DNA of 64,000 nt from Arcobacter nitrofigilis DSM 7299 (GCF_000092245.1 NC_014166.1:1674001-1738000); one strand, 5' to 3'; positions 44,436 to 55,076 are shown, counted from the stretch's first letter. Notes: generated from the sequence alone by a model not told the origin. Program-made: numbers and translations.

Positions 44436-45721
44436 TTTACAATCTCTCCCATATAATTTTTAATTAGTGAATAAATAGCTGATAAATCTGGACCTGTATG
44501 TGTTCCTGTTAAAAGATATCTCAAGTTTCTTGATAAGGATTTATCATCTAATTTTGTATTTTCTATAATATATTTTTCTAGTTCATTAAAATCACCCATG
44601 AAAGGGGCAGAGGATAAACATTCTTTTAAATCAAAAAAATCATCTTCAAATCCTTTTAAAGAATCTTTTGAACTAAAAATCAAATCTATTTTAGCCTTAA
44701 TCTCATTTATTGTACTTGCTTCATCTAAATATAGTTTTCCAAGCTTTCCAATATCTGTATCAGCAAAACCTAATATTTTGGATAATCTCATTTCATCTAA
44801 AGTAGCAATATGTTTTTTATTAATAAGTTTTAATTTTTCTACATCAAACTCAACTGTATCATTTGAAACTTTTTCAATATCGAACCACTCAATAGCTTCT
44901 TCAATTGTAAAGATTTCACTTGGAGTTTTATTCCCTAATAATACTAAATAATTAGCAATTGCACTTGGTAAAAAGCCTTGTTCTATAAAGTATCTTACAC
45001 TATTTAGATCATTTTCTTTATTACTATTTACATTTAAAATACTAGAAGTATGTATATAATCAATTCTTTTAGTATAATTTAGCTGATTTCTTACATATAT
45101 TTGTTTTGCTGTATTTTCTATGTGTTTTTCTTCTCTTATTACAGTAGAGATATCATAAAGCATATCATCAACAGAACAAGCGAAGTTATAAGTTGGTGTT
45201 TTATCATGTTTTAAAATGATAAAAGAATCAACATAAGATGGTTGAAAAGAGAAATTTCCTTTAAGTAAATCAGTAAATTCAACAGTATTTTCTGGCTTTT
45301 TAATTCTAACTGTAAATGGTGCATTACAATTTAAAACTGTTTCATCAGATAAGGTTTCACAAAAACCATCATAACTAATTACTTTGCCTTCTTCTTTACA
45401 TTTTGCACTTATCTCTTCTAGTTTTTCATCTGAACAAAAACAAGAAAAAGCTTTTTTTGAACCCATTAACTGCATAGTTAATTTTTGATGATATTTTAAA
45501 TTTTCACTTTGATAAACAACAGCTTTATGTTCAATAGAAAAAAGAGTTAAAAGTTCAAGTATTACCTTATCATTTCCCTCAATGACTTTTTCTTTATCTA
45601 AGTCTTCTATTCTTATTAAGAGTTCTTCATTTAATTGTTTGGCAACAATGTAGTTAAATAAAGCAACTCTTAGATTTTCTAGGCTCATAACCTCTGCAAG
45701 ACTTTGTGAGAACCTTAACAA
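44432..45721 (-). CDS. glutamyl-tRNA synthetase paralogue with both catalytic signature motifs lost
   Basis: 429 aa, co-linear with GltX over its whole length: [50 protein letters not shown] and [13 protein letters not shown]. Where GltX has APSPTGxxHIGN, this protein has [12 protein letters not shown], and where it has KLSKR it reads NSNKEN; VIRGEDH is VIREEKH. Loss of HIGH and KMSKS argues that it cannot activate glutamate. A true gltX must lie elsewhere in the genome. It could still bind tRNA or ATP weakly and act as a regulator, or be decaying; the open frame is intact. Confidence 0.85.
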   Translation of the reverse strand: MLRFSQSLAEVMSLENLRVALFNYIVAKQLNEELLIRIEDLDKEKVIEGNDKVILELLTLFSIEHKAVVYQSENLKYHQKLTMQLMGSKKAFSCFCSDEKLEEISAKCKEEGKVISYDGFCETLSDETVLNCNAPFTVRIKKPENTVEFTDLLKGNFSFQPSYVDSFIILKHDKTPTYNFACSVDDMLYDISTVIREEKHIENTAKQIYVRNQLNYTKRIDYIHTSSILNVNSNKENDLNSVRYFIEQGFLPSAIANYLVLLGNKTPSEIFTIEEAIEWFDIEKVSNDTVEFDVEKLKLINKKHIATLDEMRLSKILGFADTDIGKLGKLYLDEASTINEIKAKIDLIFSSKDSLKGFEDDFFDLKECLSSAPFMGDFNELEKYIIENTKLDDKSLSRNLRYLLTGTHTGPDLSAIYSLIKNYMGEIVK

Positions 45722-45722
45722 A

Positions 45723-47006
45723 TTATTTCCTTACTATTGAAAATGATAAATTTTCTATCTCTGCATGAGATTTAATATAACTATTAATTTGTTTTAAACT
45801 TAATTTTTCTATTTTTTCTAACTCTTTAGTTGAATAATCTTGATTTAAGCCTCTATAGTAAAGAGTAAAAGCTCGATTTAATCTTTGGCTTAGAGTTTCT
45901 ACTCTTAAAGGCTCACTTCCTGTTAAGAAGTTTTTAGCAGCTTCTAATTCATCTTTAGTGATACCTTTATTTACAAATTCATTTACAATTTTAACTACTA
46001 AATCTTTTGCTTCATTTGCTGTTTCATTTTTTGTTTGTAAATAACCTGTAAAGTATGTATGAGATTTATTTATAGAAATTTGACCATAAGCACTATAGGC
46101 TAGACCTCTTTTTACTCTTATCTCTTCCATTAATCTAGAACCAAAACCACTTCCACCTAAAATAAAAGAAGCTACTTTTGCAATATAATTATTTTCATCA
46201 TTTACTTTTACATTAAAAGGACTTCCAAAATAGATATAGGCTTGTTCAGTCTCTTTTATTTGCTCTTTTACAATTTTTTTGTCAGAAGCTTCAATATCTA
46301 TCATTTTTGATTCTTTTCCATGCTTTAAAGAGCTTAAAATAGGTTCTAAATTAGTTTTTAACTCCTCTAAAGAGATATCTCCACCTGCAACAATAATTAA
46401 ATTCTCTAAAATCAAATTTGAATTAATAAAATTTTTAACATCTTCAAGTGAAATTTTTGAAATAGACTCTACTGTTCCATTTGATGGATTTTCTAAAGAA
46501 GTACCATTGAAAAGTATTTTATTTAATTCATTTCTCGCTACATAATCATAATCATTCTCTTTTCTTTTTAAAGAACCTGTTAAAATTGTTTTTATTTTTT
46601 CTACTGTTTCATCTTTATAATTAGGTGATTTTAATAATTCACTTAATAATTCTAAACCATTTTTATAAACATCTTTAATAGATGATAATTCAATAACAAA
46701 TGTTTCAAATCCGTGAGAAACATTTAATGAAATTGCTAAGTTCTCTAATTTTTGTGCAAACTTTGTACTTCCATCTTTTAAAGTACCTTCATTTAATAAT
46801 CTTGCAGATAAACCTGCTAAACCATTTTTATCATTATCTTTTATTGAACCACTATTTTTGAAAACTAATTGTAAATTAAAAGTTGGTAAAGAGTGTTGTT
46901 CTTCAAAAATAACTGGTATATCTGTATTTCCTATTTTAATATGCTCTATTTGGGCACCCATTAAAAATCCTTGTATTATTAATAATATTAATGCTATTTT
47001 TTTCAT
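45723..47006 (-). CDS. M16-family peptidase-like protein without the zinc motif
   Basis: 427 aa with signal peptide (residues 1-18) and the two-domain M16B fold: [20 protein letters not shown] is the C-terminal hallmark with the R...Y pair. The HxxEH site should lie at [14 protein letters not shown], where H, E and H are Gly, Ala and Arg. It resembles the non-catalytic partner of two-subunit M16 proteases. It ends 1 base before the gltX-like start, same strand. Confidence 0.8.
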   Translation of the reverse strand: MKKIALILLIIQGFLMGAQIEHIKIGNTDIPVIFEEQHSLPTFNLQLVFKNSGSIKDNDKNGLAGLSARLLNEGTLKDGSTKFAQKLENLAISLNVSHGFETFVIELSSIKDVYKNGLELLSELLKSPNYKDETVEKIKTILTGSLKRKENDYDYVARNELNKILFNGTSLENPSNGTVESISKISLEDVKNFINSNLILENLIIVAGGDISLEELKTNLEPILSSLKHGKESKMIDIEASDKKIVKEQIKETEQAYIYFGSPFNVKVNDENNYIAKVASFILGGSGFGSRLMEEIRVKRGLAYSAYGQISINKSHTYFTGYLQTKNETANEAKDLVVKIVNEFVNKGITKDELEAAKNFLTGSEPLRVETLSQRLNRAFTLYYRGLNQDYSTKELEKIEKLSLKQINSYIKSHAEIENLSFSIVRK

Positions 47007-47013
47007 ATTAGAA

Positions 47014-48081
47014 TTAAAACCTTTCTAATATCTCATATGCAGTATTTCTTTTCGCCGGATTTTCACCTATATCTCGTATTAATTCAATCATTTCATCTTG
47101 ATTCATACAATTACTAGCACCTGCTGCAGCAACTACATTTTCTTCCATCATTGTACTTCCAAGGTCATTTGCACCAAATTTAAGTGCCATTTGACCGATA
47201 TAACTCCCTTGAGTTACCCAAGAACTTTGAATATTAGGAAAATTATCTAAAAAAATTCTTGAAACTGCTAAAAGCCTTAAATATCTATTTGAAGATTGGG
47301 GCTTCATATCAGGAATCTCTTCTAATAATTTTGTATTGCTGCTTTGGAAAGACCACATAATAAATGCTCTGAATCCACCAGTTTCATCTTGTAATTGTCT
47401 AATTAAATCCCAATGCTCAATAATTTCTTCATCTGTCTCAACTGTTCCAAACATCATAGTAGCTGTTGTTTTCATACCAATTGAATGAGCAAGTCTATGA
47501 ACTTCTAACCATTTACTTGCATCTATTTTTTTGGGAGCAATAATATCCCTTACTCTATCACTTAAAATTTCAGCCCCAGCCCCAGGAATTGAACTTAATC
47601 CTTTATCTTGCAATCTTTTTAAAACTTCTAAGATAGATATTTTAGAAACCTTTGCAATATAAACAATTTCTATCGCAGAAAAAGAGTGTAGGGTGATTTG
47701 TGGGAATTTAGTATGAATATGTTCAACTAAATCCTCATAGTATTCAATTTTTAATTTTGGATGAACTCCACCTTGCATAAGGATTTGTGTTCCACCAATT
47801 TCAAGTAATTCTTCAATCTTTTTATCAATCTCTTCATATGATAAAACATATGAATCATCATCTCTTCCGTGTCTATAAAAAGCACAGAATTTACAGTCAA
47901 CCCAACATACATTTGTATAATTGATATTTCTATCAACTACAAAGGATGTAATTCTATCAGGATGTAATTGTTCTTTAATTTTAGAAGCCATTTCTCCTAA
48001 TTCAACTAAAGAGGCATTATGAATTAAATCTAATGCCTCTTTTTTCGTAATTCTATTTGTTATACTCATTTTTTTTACCAT
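47014..48081 (-). CDS. mqnC: cyclic dehypoxanthinyl futalosine synthase (radical SAM)
   Basis: Third step of the futalosine pathway to menaquinone. Radical SAM motif CWVDCKFCAFYR near residue 58, GGVHPKLKIEYYEDL and the C-terminal GANDLGSTMMEENVV match MqnC. 355 aa from the codon at 48081; an ATG four codons later is an alternative. Presence fits Campylobacterota, which lack the classical men pathway. Confidence 0.9.
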   Translation of the reverse strand: MVKKMSITNRITKKEALDLIHNASLVELGEMASKIKEQLHPDRITSFVVDRNINYTNVCWVDCKFCAFYRHGRDDDSYVLSYEEIDKKIEELLEIGGTQILMQGGVHPKLKIEYYEDLVEHIHTKFPQITLHSFSAIEIVYIAKVSKISILEVLKRLQDKGLSSIPGAGAEILSDRVRDIIAPKKIDASKWLEVHRLAHSIGMKTTATMMFGTVETDEEIIEHWDLIRQLQDETGGFRAFIMWSFQSSNTKLLEEIPDMKPQSSNRYLRLLAVSRIFLDNFPNIQSSWVTQGSYIGQMALKFGANDLGSTMMEENVVAAAGASNCMNQDEMIELIRDIGENPAKRNTAYEILERF

Positions 48082-48099
48082 TATTTACTCTTTATATTT

Positions 48100-50361
48100 T
48101 TAAAAAGATGATCCTAAAGCAAATTCGAATGAAGATGTTTTATCTCCAGGCTTATCATCCAATGCTTTTGAGAAAATAAATTGCATTGGTCCAAATGGAG
48201 ATATCCATTCAAATAAAGCTCCCGTACCACTTCTTTTTATCTCTGAAAAAGAATCTTTCCCAATCATACCATAATCATAAAAAACTCCCCATCTCATTTT
48301 AGATTTAGGAATTAAAGGAAAAGATAACTCAATACTATTTGCAAACATTTGTTTATAAACTGTTTTATTTATTAAATTATCATCTGGACCAAAGGCATAT
48401 GTTTCATAACCTCTTAGTGTTTTAGGTCCACCCATATATAAAGAGTCCCCTCTATTTAAATGCCCATTATCAATTAAAAAGTTTAAATTTGCTCTATATC
48501 TAAAAATCCAATCATGATTAGTTAAATCTTCCAAAGAATGAAAATATTTAAAATTTGTTAAACTTTTCATATATTCTGAATCACCACCAAGACCTGCATA
48601 TTCAAAAGAAGTACCAGCTTTTACCCCACTTCTTGGTAATAAATAATCATCAGTATTATCAAAATTTAAATATGGAGTAATAGAACTAGTTATATAATCT
48701 TGATTTACATCAGCTGGTAAAGACTTTCCATCATTATTATTTCTGTCAGAATATTCTTCATCAATCATATCAAATCTATATCTTGCACCTGCATATAAGT
48801 TTCTTATAACTTCTCTACCAGCAGAAACTGAAAATCCTTTAGAAGTTTTATCTAATTGATAATCTCCATTTTCTGTACCTGAATAATCAATCTCATCTTC
48901 AGATTGATGTACTTCAACAGATCCATTATATTTACTATCCCTAATAGCGGGGTTTGATAATGAAACTTTGTAGTTATGATTTTTTTCTGAAAAATCAACA
49001 TTTACCCCAACTGCTAAACCTGAGCCAAATACATTCTTTTCATTAACACCTGCACTAATTAATAATCCATCATAAGAACCATATCCTCCACCAAGAGTAA
49101 TATTTCCAGTTGGAGTCTCTTTTACATGTACAAGTAAATCCATAGTAGTATCAGTAATTCTTTTTTGTTCAATTGTTACATCATCAAAAAAACCTGTTCT
49201 TTTTAATTTATTTTTTGATTCAGTCAAATCTGTAAGTGAAAATAAATCACTAGGTGCTAAATAAACATCTCTTCTTATAACTCTATCTAAAGTTCTACTA
49301 TTACCAGAAATAATTACATCATGTATATAAACTTTTTTACCAGGAATTATATTAAATACTACGTCTGCTGTACCAGCTTTTTCATTTTTATTTATATCAT
49401 ACTTAACTTGAGTAAAAGCATATCCCAAATCTGATACTTTTGTTTTTAAAAATTCAACATCTTTTCGGAGTTTTTCAATATTAAAAACATCACCTTTTTC
49501 AAGCTTTAATTCACTATATAATGTTTTAGGATCAATTATTGAGGCATCAACATATATTTTTATATCATTTGTTTTATATTGTTTACCCTCATGAATAAAA
49601 AAATCTAAAACTGCATCATCTGAAGCAAAATTAATTTTCATAAATGGATCTTTAACTGTAGAATCAAGATAACCCTTTTTAAAGTATTGATCTCTAATTC
49701 TTGGAGCATCATAAGGTAGTTGTTCCAAATTAACTTCTCCGCTGTTATTCCCAAACCACCAAGGAATAAAATCTCTTTGATTATTTGCAGTTACTTCTGT
49801 AAAATCATCTGCATCAAGTTCTTTTGCACCATAATAATTTGCTTTTCTGATTATAATCTCATCACCCACATTTACATCAAAAGTAACAGCTACAGCATCA
49901 TTATCTAAATTTTCTACGTTAACTTCAACTACAGAATTTACATAACCTTCTCTTTCTAAGTTTTTAAGTAAAACTTCTTTAGCGTGCTTAATTTTAGAAG
50001 GAGTATACATATTTCCTTTTTTTATACCCATTCTTGAATATAACTCTTCTTTATCTTCATCTCTACTTTTGTAATTATTCATTTCGATATTAGCAATAGA
50101 TGGTTTTTCTTTAAATATAAATTCAAGATTTCCATTATTATTATTTACTTTTATATCATCAAAATATCCGAATTTATAGAACTTTTTAATTGCATTATTA
50201 ATTGATTTATTATTTATATCATCACCAACTCTGAAGTCTATTGTTTCATCTGCGATATCTTGAGAAATCCTAGATAAGTTAACATATTTTATTGACTGTA
50301 TCTCTTGCCCATGCAAAAATGTAGCCAGCATTAAAGATGTATATAAAGCAGTTTTTTTCAC
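48100..50361 (-). CDS. bamA: outer membrane protein assembly factor BamA
   Basis: Central Omp85 insertase. Signal peptide (residues 1-18), five POTRA repeats (residues ~20-410; EGYVNSVVEVNV, KGYLDSTVKDPF, LGYAFTQVKYDI) and a C-terminal 16-strand barrel with GDSLYMGGPKTLRGYE (the VRGF/Y-like lid loop) and terminal Phe (ALGSSF). 753 aa. Followed by mqnC on the same strand. Confidence 0.95.
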   Translation of the reverse strand: MKKTALYTSLMLATFLHGQEIQSIKYVNLSRISQDIADETIDFRVGDDINNKSINNAIKKFYKFGYFDDIKVNNNNGNLEFIFKEKPSIANIEMNNYKSRDEDKEELYSRMGIKKGNMYTPSKIKHAKEVLLKNLEREGYVNSVVEVNVENLDNDAVAVTFDVNVGDEIIIRKANYYGAKELDADDFTEVTANNQRDFIPWWFGNNSGEVNLEQLPYDAPRIRDQYFKKGYLDSTVKDPFMKINFASDDAVLDFFIHEGKQYKTNDIKIYVDASIIDPKTLYSELKLEKGDVFNIEKLRKDVEFLKTKVSDLGYAFTQVKYDINKNEKAGTADVVFNIIPGKKVYIHDVIISGNSRTLDRVIRRDVYLAPSDLFSLTDLTESKNKLKRTGFFDDVTIEQKRITDTTMDLLVHVKETPTGNITLGGGYGSYDGLLISAGVNEKNVFGSGLAVGVNVDFSEKNHNYKVSLSNPAIRDSKYNGSVEVHQSEDEIDYSGTENGDYQLDKTSKGFSVSAGREVIRNLYAGARYRFDMIDEEYSDRNNNDGKSLPADVNQDYITSSITPYLNFDNTDDYLLPRSGVKAGTSFEYAGLGGDSEYMKSLTNFKYFHSLEDLTNHDWIFRYRANLNFLIDNGHLNRGDSLYMGGPKTLRGYETYAFGPDDNLINKTVYKQMFANSIELSFPLIPKSKMRWGVFYDYGMIGKDSFSEIKRSGTGALFEWISPFGPMQFIFSKALDDKPGDKTSSFEFALGSSF

Positions 50362-50430
50362 GTGTATCCTTATAACTATTCTTATTAAAGCAGATAATAT
50401 AACTAAATAAAGTTTATAGGATGATTAAGA

Positions 50431-50436
50431 TATAAT
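50431..50436 (+). promoter_or_regulatory. probable -10 box of tyrA
   Basis: GATATAATC about 34 bases before the GTG start; no clear -35. Confidence 0.5.
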
Positions 50437-50469
50437 CTTTTTTCATAATAAATAACAAGAGGGGATATA

Positions 50470-51300
50470 GTGAATATTGGAATTATTGGTTTAGGTCTTA
50501 TGGGTGGTTCTATTGCTAAAGCTGTAAAAAAATATGCAATTGCAAAAAATGTATATGGCTATGCAAGAAATGAACAAACTGCAAAAGAGATAAAGGATTT
50601 AAAATTAGTCGATAAACTAATGAGTTTAGAAGATTTAAAAAAGAATTCAGATGTAATTATTCTAGCTATTCCAGTTGATTCAATAATTTCAATGTTTGAT
50701 GAACTAAAAGATGTAACTGAAAATACTACAATAATGGACTTAGGTTCAACAAAAGAGTACATTGTTAAAAATATCCCAAAAGAAATAAGAAGAAACTTTA
50801 TTGCTGCTCATCCTATGACTGGTACTGAGAATTTTGGACCTAAAGCTGCAATTGATGGTTTATATGAAGGTAAAACTGTTGTTTTATGTGATTTAGAGGA
50901 TAATGATGAACTTCATAAAAATAGAGCCATAACAATATTTCAAAATATTGGTATGAGACTTGTATTTATGAAAGCTTCTGATCATGATATTCATGCTTGT
51001 TATATGTCACACTTACCGCATGCTATATCATACTCCCTAGCTAATACAGTTATGAGCCATGAGGATCCAAGGTCAATTATCGCACTAGCTGCTGGTGGAT
51101 TTAAAGATATGAGTAGGGTAGCAAAATCAAGTCCTAATATGTGGACAGACATTTTTAAACAAAATAGAAAAAACCTACTTAAATCTATAGATTTATTTGA
51201 AACACATATGAAAGAAGTAAGAGATATGGTTGAAAATGAAGATTATGAAGCATTAGCTTTATGGATGAAAAAAGCTAATAGTTTGCATGAGATACTTTAA
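50470..51300 (+). CDS. tyrA: prephenate dehydrogenase
   Basis: Oxidises prephenate to 4-hydroxyphenylpyruvate for tyrosine. NAD-binding GLGLMGGSIAKA at the N terminus, AHPMTGTENFGP and HDIHACYMSHLPHA (catalytic His region) are conserved. GTG start after AGAGGGG. 276 aa, no fused domain. Convergent with folP, 4-base overlap. Confidence 0.93.
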   Translation: MNIGIIGLGLMGGSIAKAVKKYAIAKNVYGYARNEQTAKEIKDLKLVDKLMSLEDLKKNSDVIILAIPVDSIISMFDELKDVTENTTIMDLGSTKEYIVKNIPKEIRRNFIAAHPMTGTENFGPKAAIDGLYEGKTVVLCDLEDNDELHKNRAITIFQNIGMRLVFMKASDHDIHACYMSHLPHAISYSLANTVMSHEDPRSIIALAAGGFKDMSRVAKSSPNMWTDIFKQNRKNLLKSIDLFETHMKEVRDMVENEDYEALALWMKKANSLHEIL

Positions 51301-52106
51301 AGTATATCTATATTATTAATAGCTTCTTGAACTTTTATTGCTTGAAAATGTTCTTTTACATCATGACATCTTACAATTGAAGCGCCATTTTTAATCGATT
51401 CTAAATGAATTGCCAAAGTGCCAGGAAGTCTCTCTTCTGGGCTTGATTCTGTAATAGCATTTATCATAGATTTTCTACTTGCTGCCATTAATAATTCAAA
51501 TCCAAAATGGCTAAAATAATTTAAGTTTTTGATAAGTGTTAAATTATGTTGTAAATTTTTCCCAAAGCCAATACCTACATCTAAGATAATATCTTTTATT
51601 CCAAAACTTTTTGCTTTTTCAACTCTTTGTTTAAAAAAATCATTAATATCTAAAATCACATTTTTGTATTCTGGACTTTGTTGCATATTTTGTGGATTAT
51701 TTTGCATATGCATTATAATAACTTCAGCATTATATTTTGAAGCTACTTTACAAACTCCATCATTTTCTAGTCCTGTAATATCATTAACTATACTAAAGCC
51801 TTTACATAATGCATAATCTAACACTTTGGGTTCATAGGAATCCAATGAAAACTTCACTTTTTCATATAATTTTTCTTCATAAATTAAATCAATTATTGGT
51901 TTTACACGACTTAGTTCTTCTTCAACTGATACTGAAATACTTCCAGGACGACTTGAAACTCCTCCTAAATCAATAATATTTGCACCATCACTTATCATTT
52001 GTTCTATTTTTAGAACTGCGCTTGAGCCATAAAATCTACTGTTTTTAAAAAAAGAATCTTCATTGGCATTAATAATGCCCATTATTTTTGTTTTATTAGT
52101 TTTCAC
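51297..52106 (-). CDS. folP: dihydropteroate synthase
   Basis: Condenses p-aminobenzoate with the pterin pyrophosphate in folate synthesis. MGIINANEDSFFKNSR (pyrophosphate loop), IIDLGGVSSRPGS, SLDSYEP and the final IVRCHDVKEH are the conserved blocks. 269 aa. Last of the run rppH-lysC-hobA-holB-folP. Confidence 0.93.
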   Translation of the reverse strand: MKTNKTKIMGIINANEDSFFKNSRFYGSSAVLKIEQMISDGANIIDLGGVSSRPGSISVSVEEELSRVKPIIDLIYEEKLYEKVKFSLDSYEPKVLDYALCKGFSIVNDITGLENDGVCKVASKYNAEVIIMHMQNNPQNMQQSPEYKNVILDINDFFKQRVEKAKSFGIKDIILDVGIGFGKNLQHNLTLIKNLNYFSHFGFELLMAASRKSMINAITESSPEERLPGTLAIHLESIKNGASIVRCHDVKEHFQAIKVQEAINNIDIL

Positions 52107-52133
52107 AAAGACCTCACTTTTTTTGAAGTATTT

Positions 52134-52757
52134 TTATCTGTATTTTCTATGAATAATTGTAAGAAGTAGAGTAGTTAAGATATTAATTGGTCTAGAATTT
52201 AACTCTAAAAGTTTTATTCCATTTGAAAAAACATCTAACTCTTTTTGAGTTAATTTTATTTTTTGAGAATTTATTTTTAGCATAACAGACTCAATAATAG
52301 CTTTTGCCTCTTTTTTACCAATTTTTTGATTATCTTTTAAATATTGATACAAACTTTTTAAATCCATTCTAAGAAAATCAAAATCAATATCAACTCTGTC
52401 TATTTTGCTTTTAAGATATTTATGAGGCATTCTTGAAAGAATAGTAGGCAAAATATTTGATTTTGCTGTTGTAATAATAACAAAAACTATGTTCCTAGGT
52501 GGTTCCTCTAATACTTTTAATAAAGAATTCTGAGCTTCAACTCTAAAGCTATTTCCACAAAGAACTATATATTTTGTTTCATTTGATGAGATATAAGCTT
52601 CTTTAATCACTTGTTGAGCCTGAGCTGTTAAAAAATCATCTTTTTCTTCATTTCTTATGATTCTATAACTATGTTGAGGCAAAGAAGGGATTAAACTACT
52701 TAAAGTTTCATCTATGTTGTTAACAATTAGTATGCTTGAACTATTAATGTTAATCAA
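52134..52757 (-). CDS. holB: DNA polymerase III delta-prime subunit
   Basis: Clamp-loader subunit, in the short form usual in this phylum (207 aa, no N-terminal Walker domain). EAQNSLLKVLEEPPRNIVFVI and LPTILSRMPHK are the delta-prime signatures; the last carries the SRC-like arginine region. Coupled to hobA (2-base gap). Confidence 0.9.
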   Translation of the reverse strand: MININSSSILIVNNIDETLSSLIPSLPQHSYRIIRNEEKDDFLTAQAQQVIKEAYISSNETKYIVLCGNSFRVEAQNSLLKVLEEPPRNIVFVIITTAKSNILPTILSRMPHKYLKSKIDRVDIDFDFLRMDLKSLYQYLKDNQKIGKKEAKAIIESVMLKINSQKIKLTQKELDVFSNGIKLLELNSRPINILTTLLLTIIHRKYR

Positions 52758-52759
52758 TT

Positions 52760-53311
52760 TTAACTCTCAACATTAATTTCAGCAAAAAGAGCTGCACTTA
52801 AAGTTTTATTATATAATCTAAACATCTGCAATAACTTCATATCTAAAGCCATATCACTACTTTTTAAATTAAAAGCATCTTGTTTTTCTTCATCAAAAAG
52901 CCAAAGAAAAGAGTATTTAGAAACTTTTGGTATAAAAGCTCTTGCATCTTGACTTCTTCCTATATACCAAAAACAATAACCATTTGGAAAAGATATATTT
53001 AACATATCTTTGAGATAATTAACGTCATCTTCATTTTGAACATTATCCATCAATTTATAAAATGATTTAAAATCATAAAATGGTAAATATGGTCTATTTA
53101 GGCTTTTTTTATTTATATTTGTAAGAATATACTCTAAAAACCAATTTCTTTCATCATCACTTATTACTATTACAGAACACCCTTTATCTAAAATACTAAT
53201 AACTGATTTAGCAACTAAAGGTGTCCATTCATATTTTTTTTCTTCTAACCAAGGTGACAATAGTTTATCGTCCCTGATTGTATCAACAGTCCAATTTAAG
53301 AATTCTTGCAC
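52760..53311 (-). CDS. hobA: DnaA-binding initiator protein HobA
   Basis: Stimulates DnaA oligomerisation at the origin; the functional analogue of DiaA found in Campylobacterota. 183 aa with SIS-like alternation (GCSVIVISDDERNWFLEYIL, YCFWYIGRSQDA). Assigned from length, sequence pattern and the lysC-hobA-holB-folP order known from Helicobacter. It is a strong lineage marker. Confidence 0.9.
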   Translation of the reverse strand: MQEFLNWTVDTIRDDKLLSPWLEEKKYEWTPLVAKSVISILDKGCSVIVISDDERNWFLEYILTNINKKSLNRPYLPFYDFKSFYKLMDNVQNEDDVNYLKDMLNISFPNGYCFWYIGRSQDARAFIPKVSKYSFLWLFDEEKQDAFNLKSSDMALDMKLLQMFRLYNKTLSAALFAEINVES

Positions 53312-53313
53312 TT

Positions 53314-54522
53314 TTATTTATCCAAATCATATGCATCATGTAAAGCACGAACGGCTAACTCTGCATACTTTTCTTCAACTATCACTGAAATCTTTATCTC
53401 ACTAGTTGAGATTATTCTTATATTAATATTTTCATTAGCCAAGGCAGTAAAGGCTTTTGAAGCAACTCCTGTATGAGACTTCATACCAACACCTACTATT
53501 GAAACTTTACAAATCTTTTCATTGTAGTCAAATTTTTCAACTTCATCTTCAAATTTGTGCATAATAGTTTTACAGATTTCCAAATCAGTTGTAGGAATTG
53601 TAAAGTCCAAAGATGTTTTTCCATCTACTGCAACTGTTTGTACTATCATATCAACATTAATATTTGCATCTGCAAGTGCTGTAAAGATATAAGATGCAAT
53701 TCCTGGTCTATCTGTAACTCCATACATACCAACTCTTACTTGATTTTTATCCAAAGCAATACCACTTACTATTGGCTGTTCCATTATATTCTCTTCCTTT
53801 GTTATTAAAGTACCTTCTACTTCTGGAGTAAAGCTACTTCTTGATATTAAATTTACGTTTAATTTTTTTGCCATTTCTACAGATCTATTTTGTAAAACTT
53901 TTGCACCTAAACTTGCTAACTCTAACATCTCATCATATGATATTTTGTCAAGTTTTTTTGCTTTTGGTTCTATTCTAGGGTCTGTTGTATATATACCATC
54001 AACATCTGTATAAATTTCACAAACATCTGCTTCTATTGCACCTGCAATTGCAACAGCTGTTAAATCTGAACCACCTCGCCCAAGTGTAGTTACTCTACCT
54101 TTTTGCGTAACCCCTTGAAAACCAGCAACTACAACAACTTTGCCTTCAGCTATTGATTCTTTCATATTTTTTGTATCTATGTATTCAATTCTAGCTTTTG
54201 TATGTCTTTCATCTGTTACAATACCAGCTCTACCACCACTCATAGAAATAGCACTATAACCAGCTTCATTTAAAGCAATAGACAATAAAGCTGAAGTAAC
54301 TCTCTCTCCTGAACTTAATAACATATCCATTTCAGAAGGAGCAGGCATTTTTGAATAACTTTCAGCATATTCAATCAATTTATTAGTTTCACCACTCATT
54401 GCAGAAACTACTGCAATAACATCATGTCCATCATCTTTGATTTTTTTAATAATTGTAGCAACGTTTTGAATTCGTTCTAATGTACCAACACTAGTACCAC
54501 CAAATTTTAATACTTTTAACAT
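53314..54522 (-). CDS. lysC: aspartate kinase
   Basis: Phosphorylates aspartate for the Lys/Met/Thr family. KFGGTSVG at the N terminus, GRGGSDLTA and EIYTDVDGIYTTDPR in the kinase domain, and two C-terminal ACT domains (RPGIASYIFTALADANINVD, HTGVASKAFTALANENINI) for feedback control. 402 aa. Two bases before hobA. Confidence 0.96.
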   Translation of the reverse strand: MLKVLKFGGTSVGTLERIQNVATIIKKIKDDGHDVIAVVSAMSGETNKLIEYAESYSKMPAPSEMDMLLSSGERVTSALLSIALNEAGYSAISMSGGRAGIVTDERHTKARIEYIDTKNMKESIAEGKVVVVAGFQGVTQKGRVTTLGRGGSDLTAVAIAGAIEADVCEIYTDVDGIYTTDPRIEPKAKKLDKISYDEMLELASLGAKVLQNRSVEMAKKLNVNLISRSSFTPEVEGTLITKEENIMEQPIVSGIALDKNQVRVGMYGVTDRPGIASYIFTALADANINVDMIVQTVAVDGKTSLDFTIPTTDLEICKTIMHKFEDEVEKFDYNEKICKVSIVGVGMKSHTGVASKAFTALANENINIRIISTSEIKISVIVEEKYAELAVRALHDAYDLDK

Positions 54523-54539
54523 CTAATTCATAATCCTTT

Positions 54540-55043
54540 TTAAATATAACCTTCATTTTTAAAATACTTCAATACTTGTTTATAAACTGTTCTTTTAAAA
54601 AAAGTTATATAATCATAAATATTTTTAGTTGGAACAAATTTATATTCGCTAAATTCAGGTGTATGATGAGTATAAATATCTATTTTTGCACCATCATTTA
54701 ATTTCACTAAATAATACTTTTGTATTTGCCCATCATATGGTTTCATCTTTTCAGCAATTGCTGGGGGGAAATCATAACTTACCCACTGCGGATACTCTGC
54801 AATGATTTTAATATCATTAGTACCAATTTCCTCTTCTAACTCTCTAAATAAAGCTTCTTTAGCTGTTTCACCATCATCAATTCCACCTTGAGGAAACTGC
54901 CATGCATTTTCAACGTCAGTTCTTGAAGCTATGAAAAGTTCACATTTTTGAGGATACTTTGCTGATAAAACAATTGCTGCTACATTAGGTCTATAATTTT
55001 TACCACTCACATTTGTAGGTATATTCTCACTTTTATCAATCAT
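54540..55043 (-). CDS. rppH: RNA pyrophosphohydrolase (Nudix)
   Basis: Removes pyrophosphate from 5' ends of mRNA, triggering decay. Nudix box GGIDDGETAKEALFREL followed by EEEIG is intact, with WQFPQGG upstream of it as in RppH/NudH. 167 aa. Its leader can form a hairpin that includes the Shine-Dalgarno. Confidence 0.93.
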   Translation of the reverse strand: MIDKSENIPTNVSGKNYRPNVAAIVLSAKYPQKCELFIASRTDVENAWQFPQGGIDDGETAKEALFRELEEEIGTNDIKIIAEYPQWVSYDFPPAIAEKMKPYDGQIQKYYLVKLNDGAKIDIYTHHTPEFSEYKFVPTKNIYDYITFFKRTVYKQVLKYFKNEGYI

Positions 55044-55044
55044 A

Positions 55045-55076
55045 AATATCTTTTCCCTTATAATAAGGGAAATATT
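55045..55076 (-). promoter_or_regulatory. hairpin in the rppH leader that covers the Shine-Dalgarno
   Basis: Inverted repeat TTCCCTTA / TAAGGGAA extended by ATAT on both sides with a short AT loop. On the rppH strand the right arm AAGGGAA is the only Shine-Dalgarno-like sequence before the ATG, so folding would limit translation. On the other strand it lies upstream of hemW. Confidence 0.45.
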
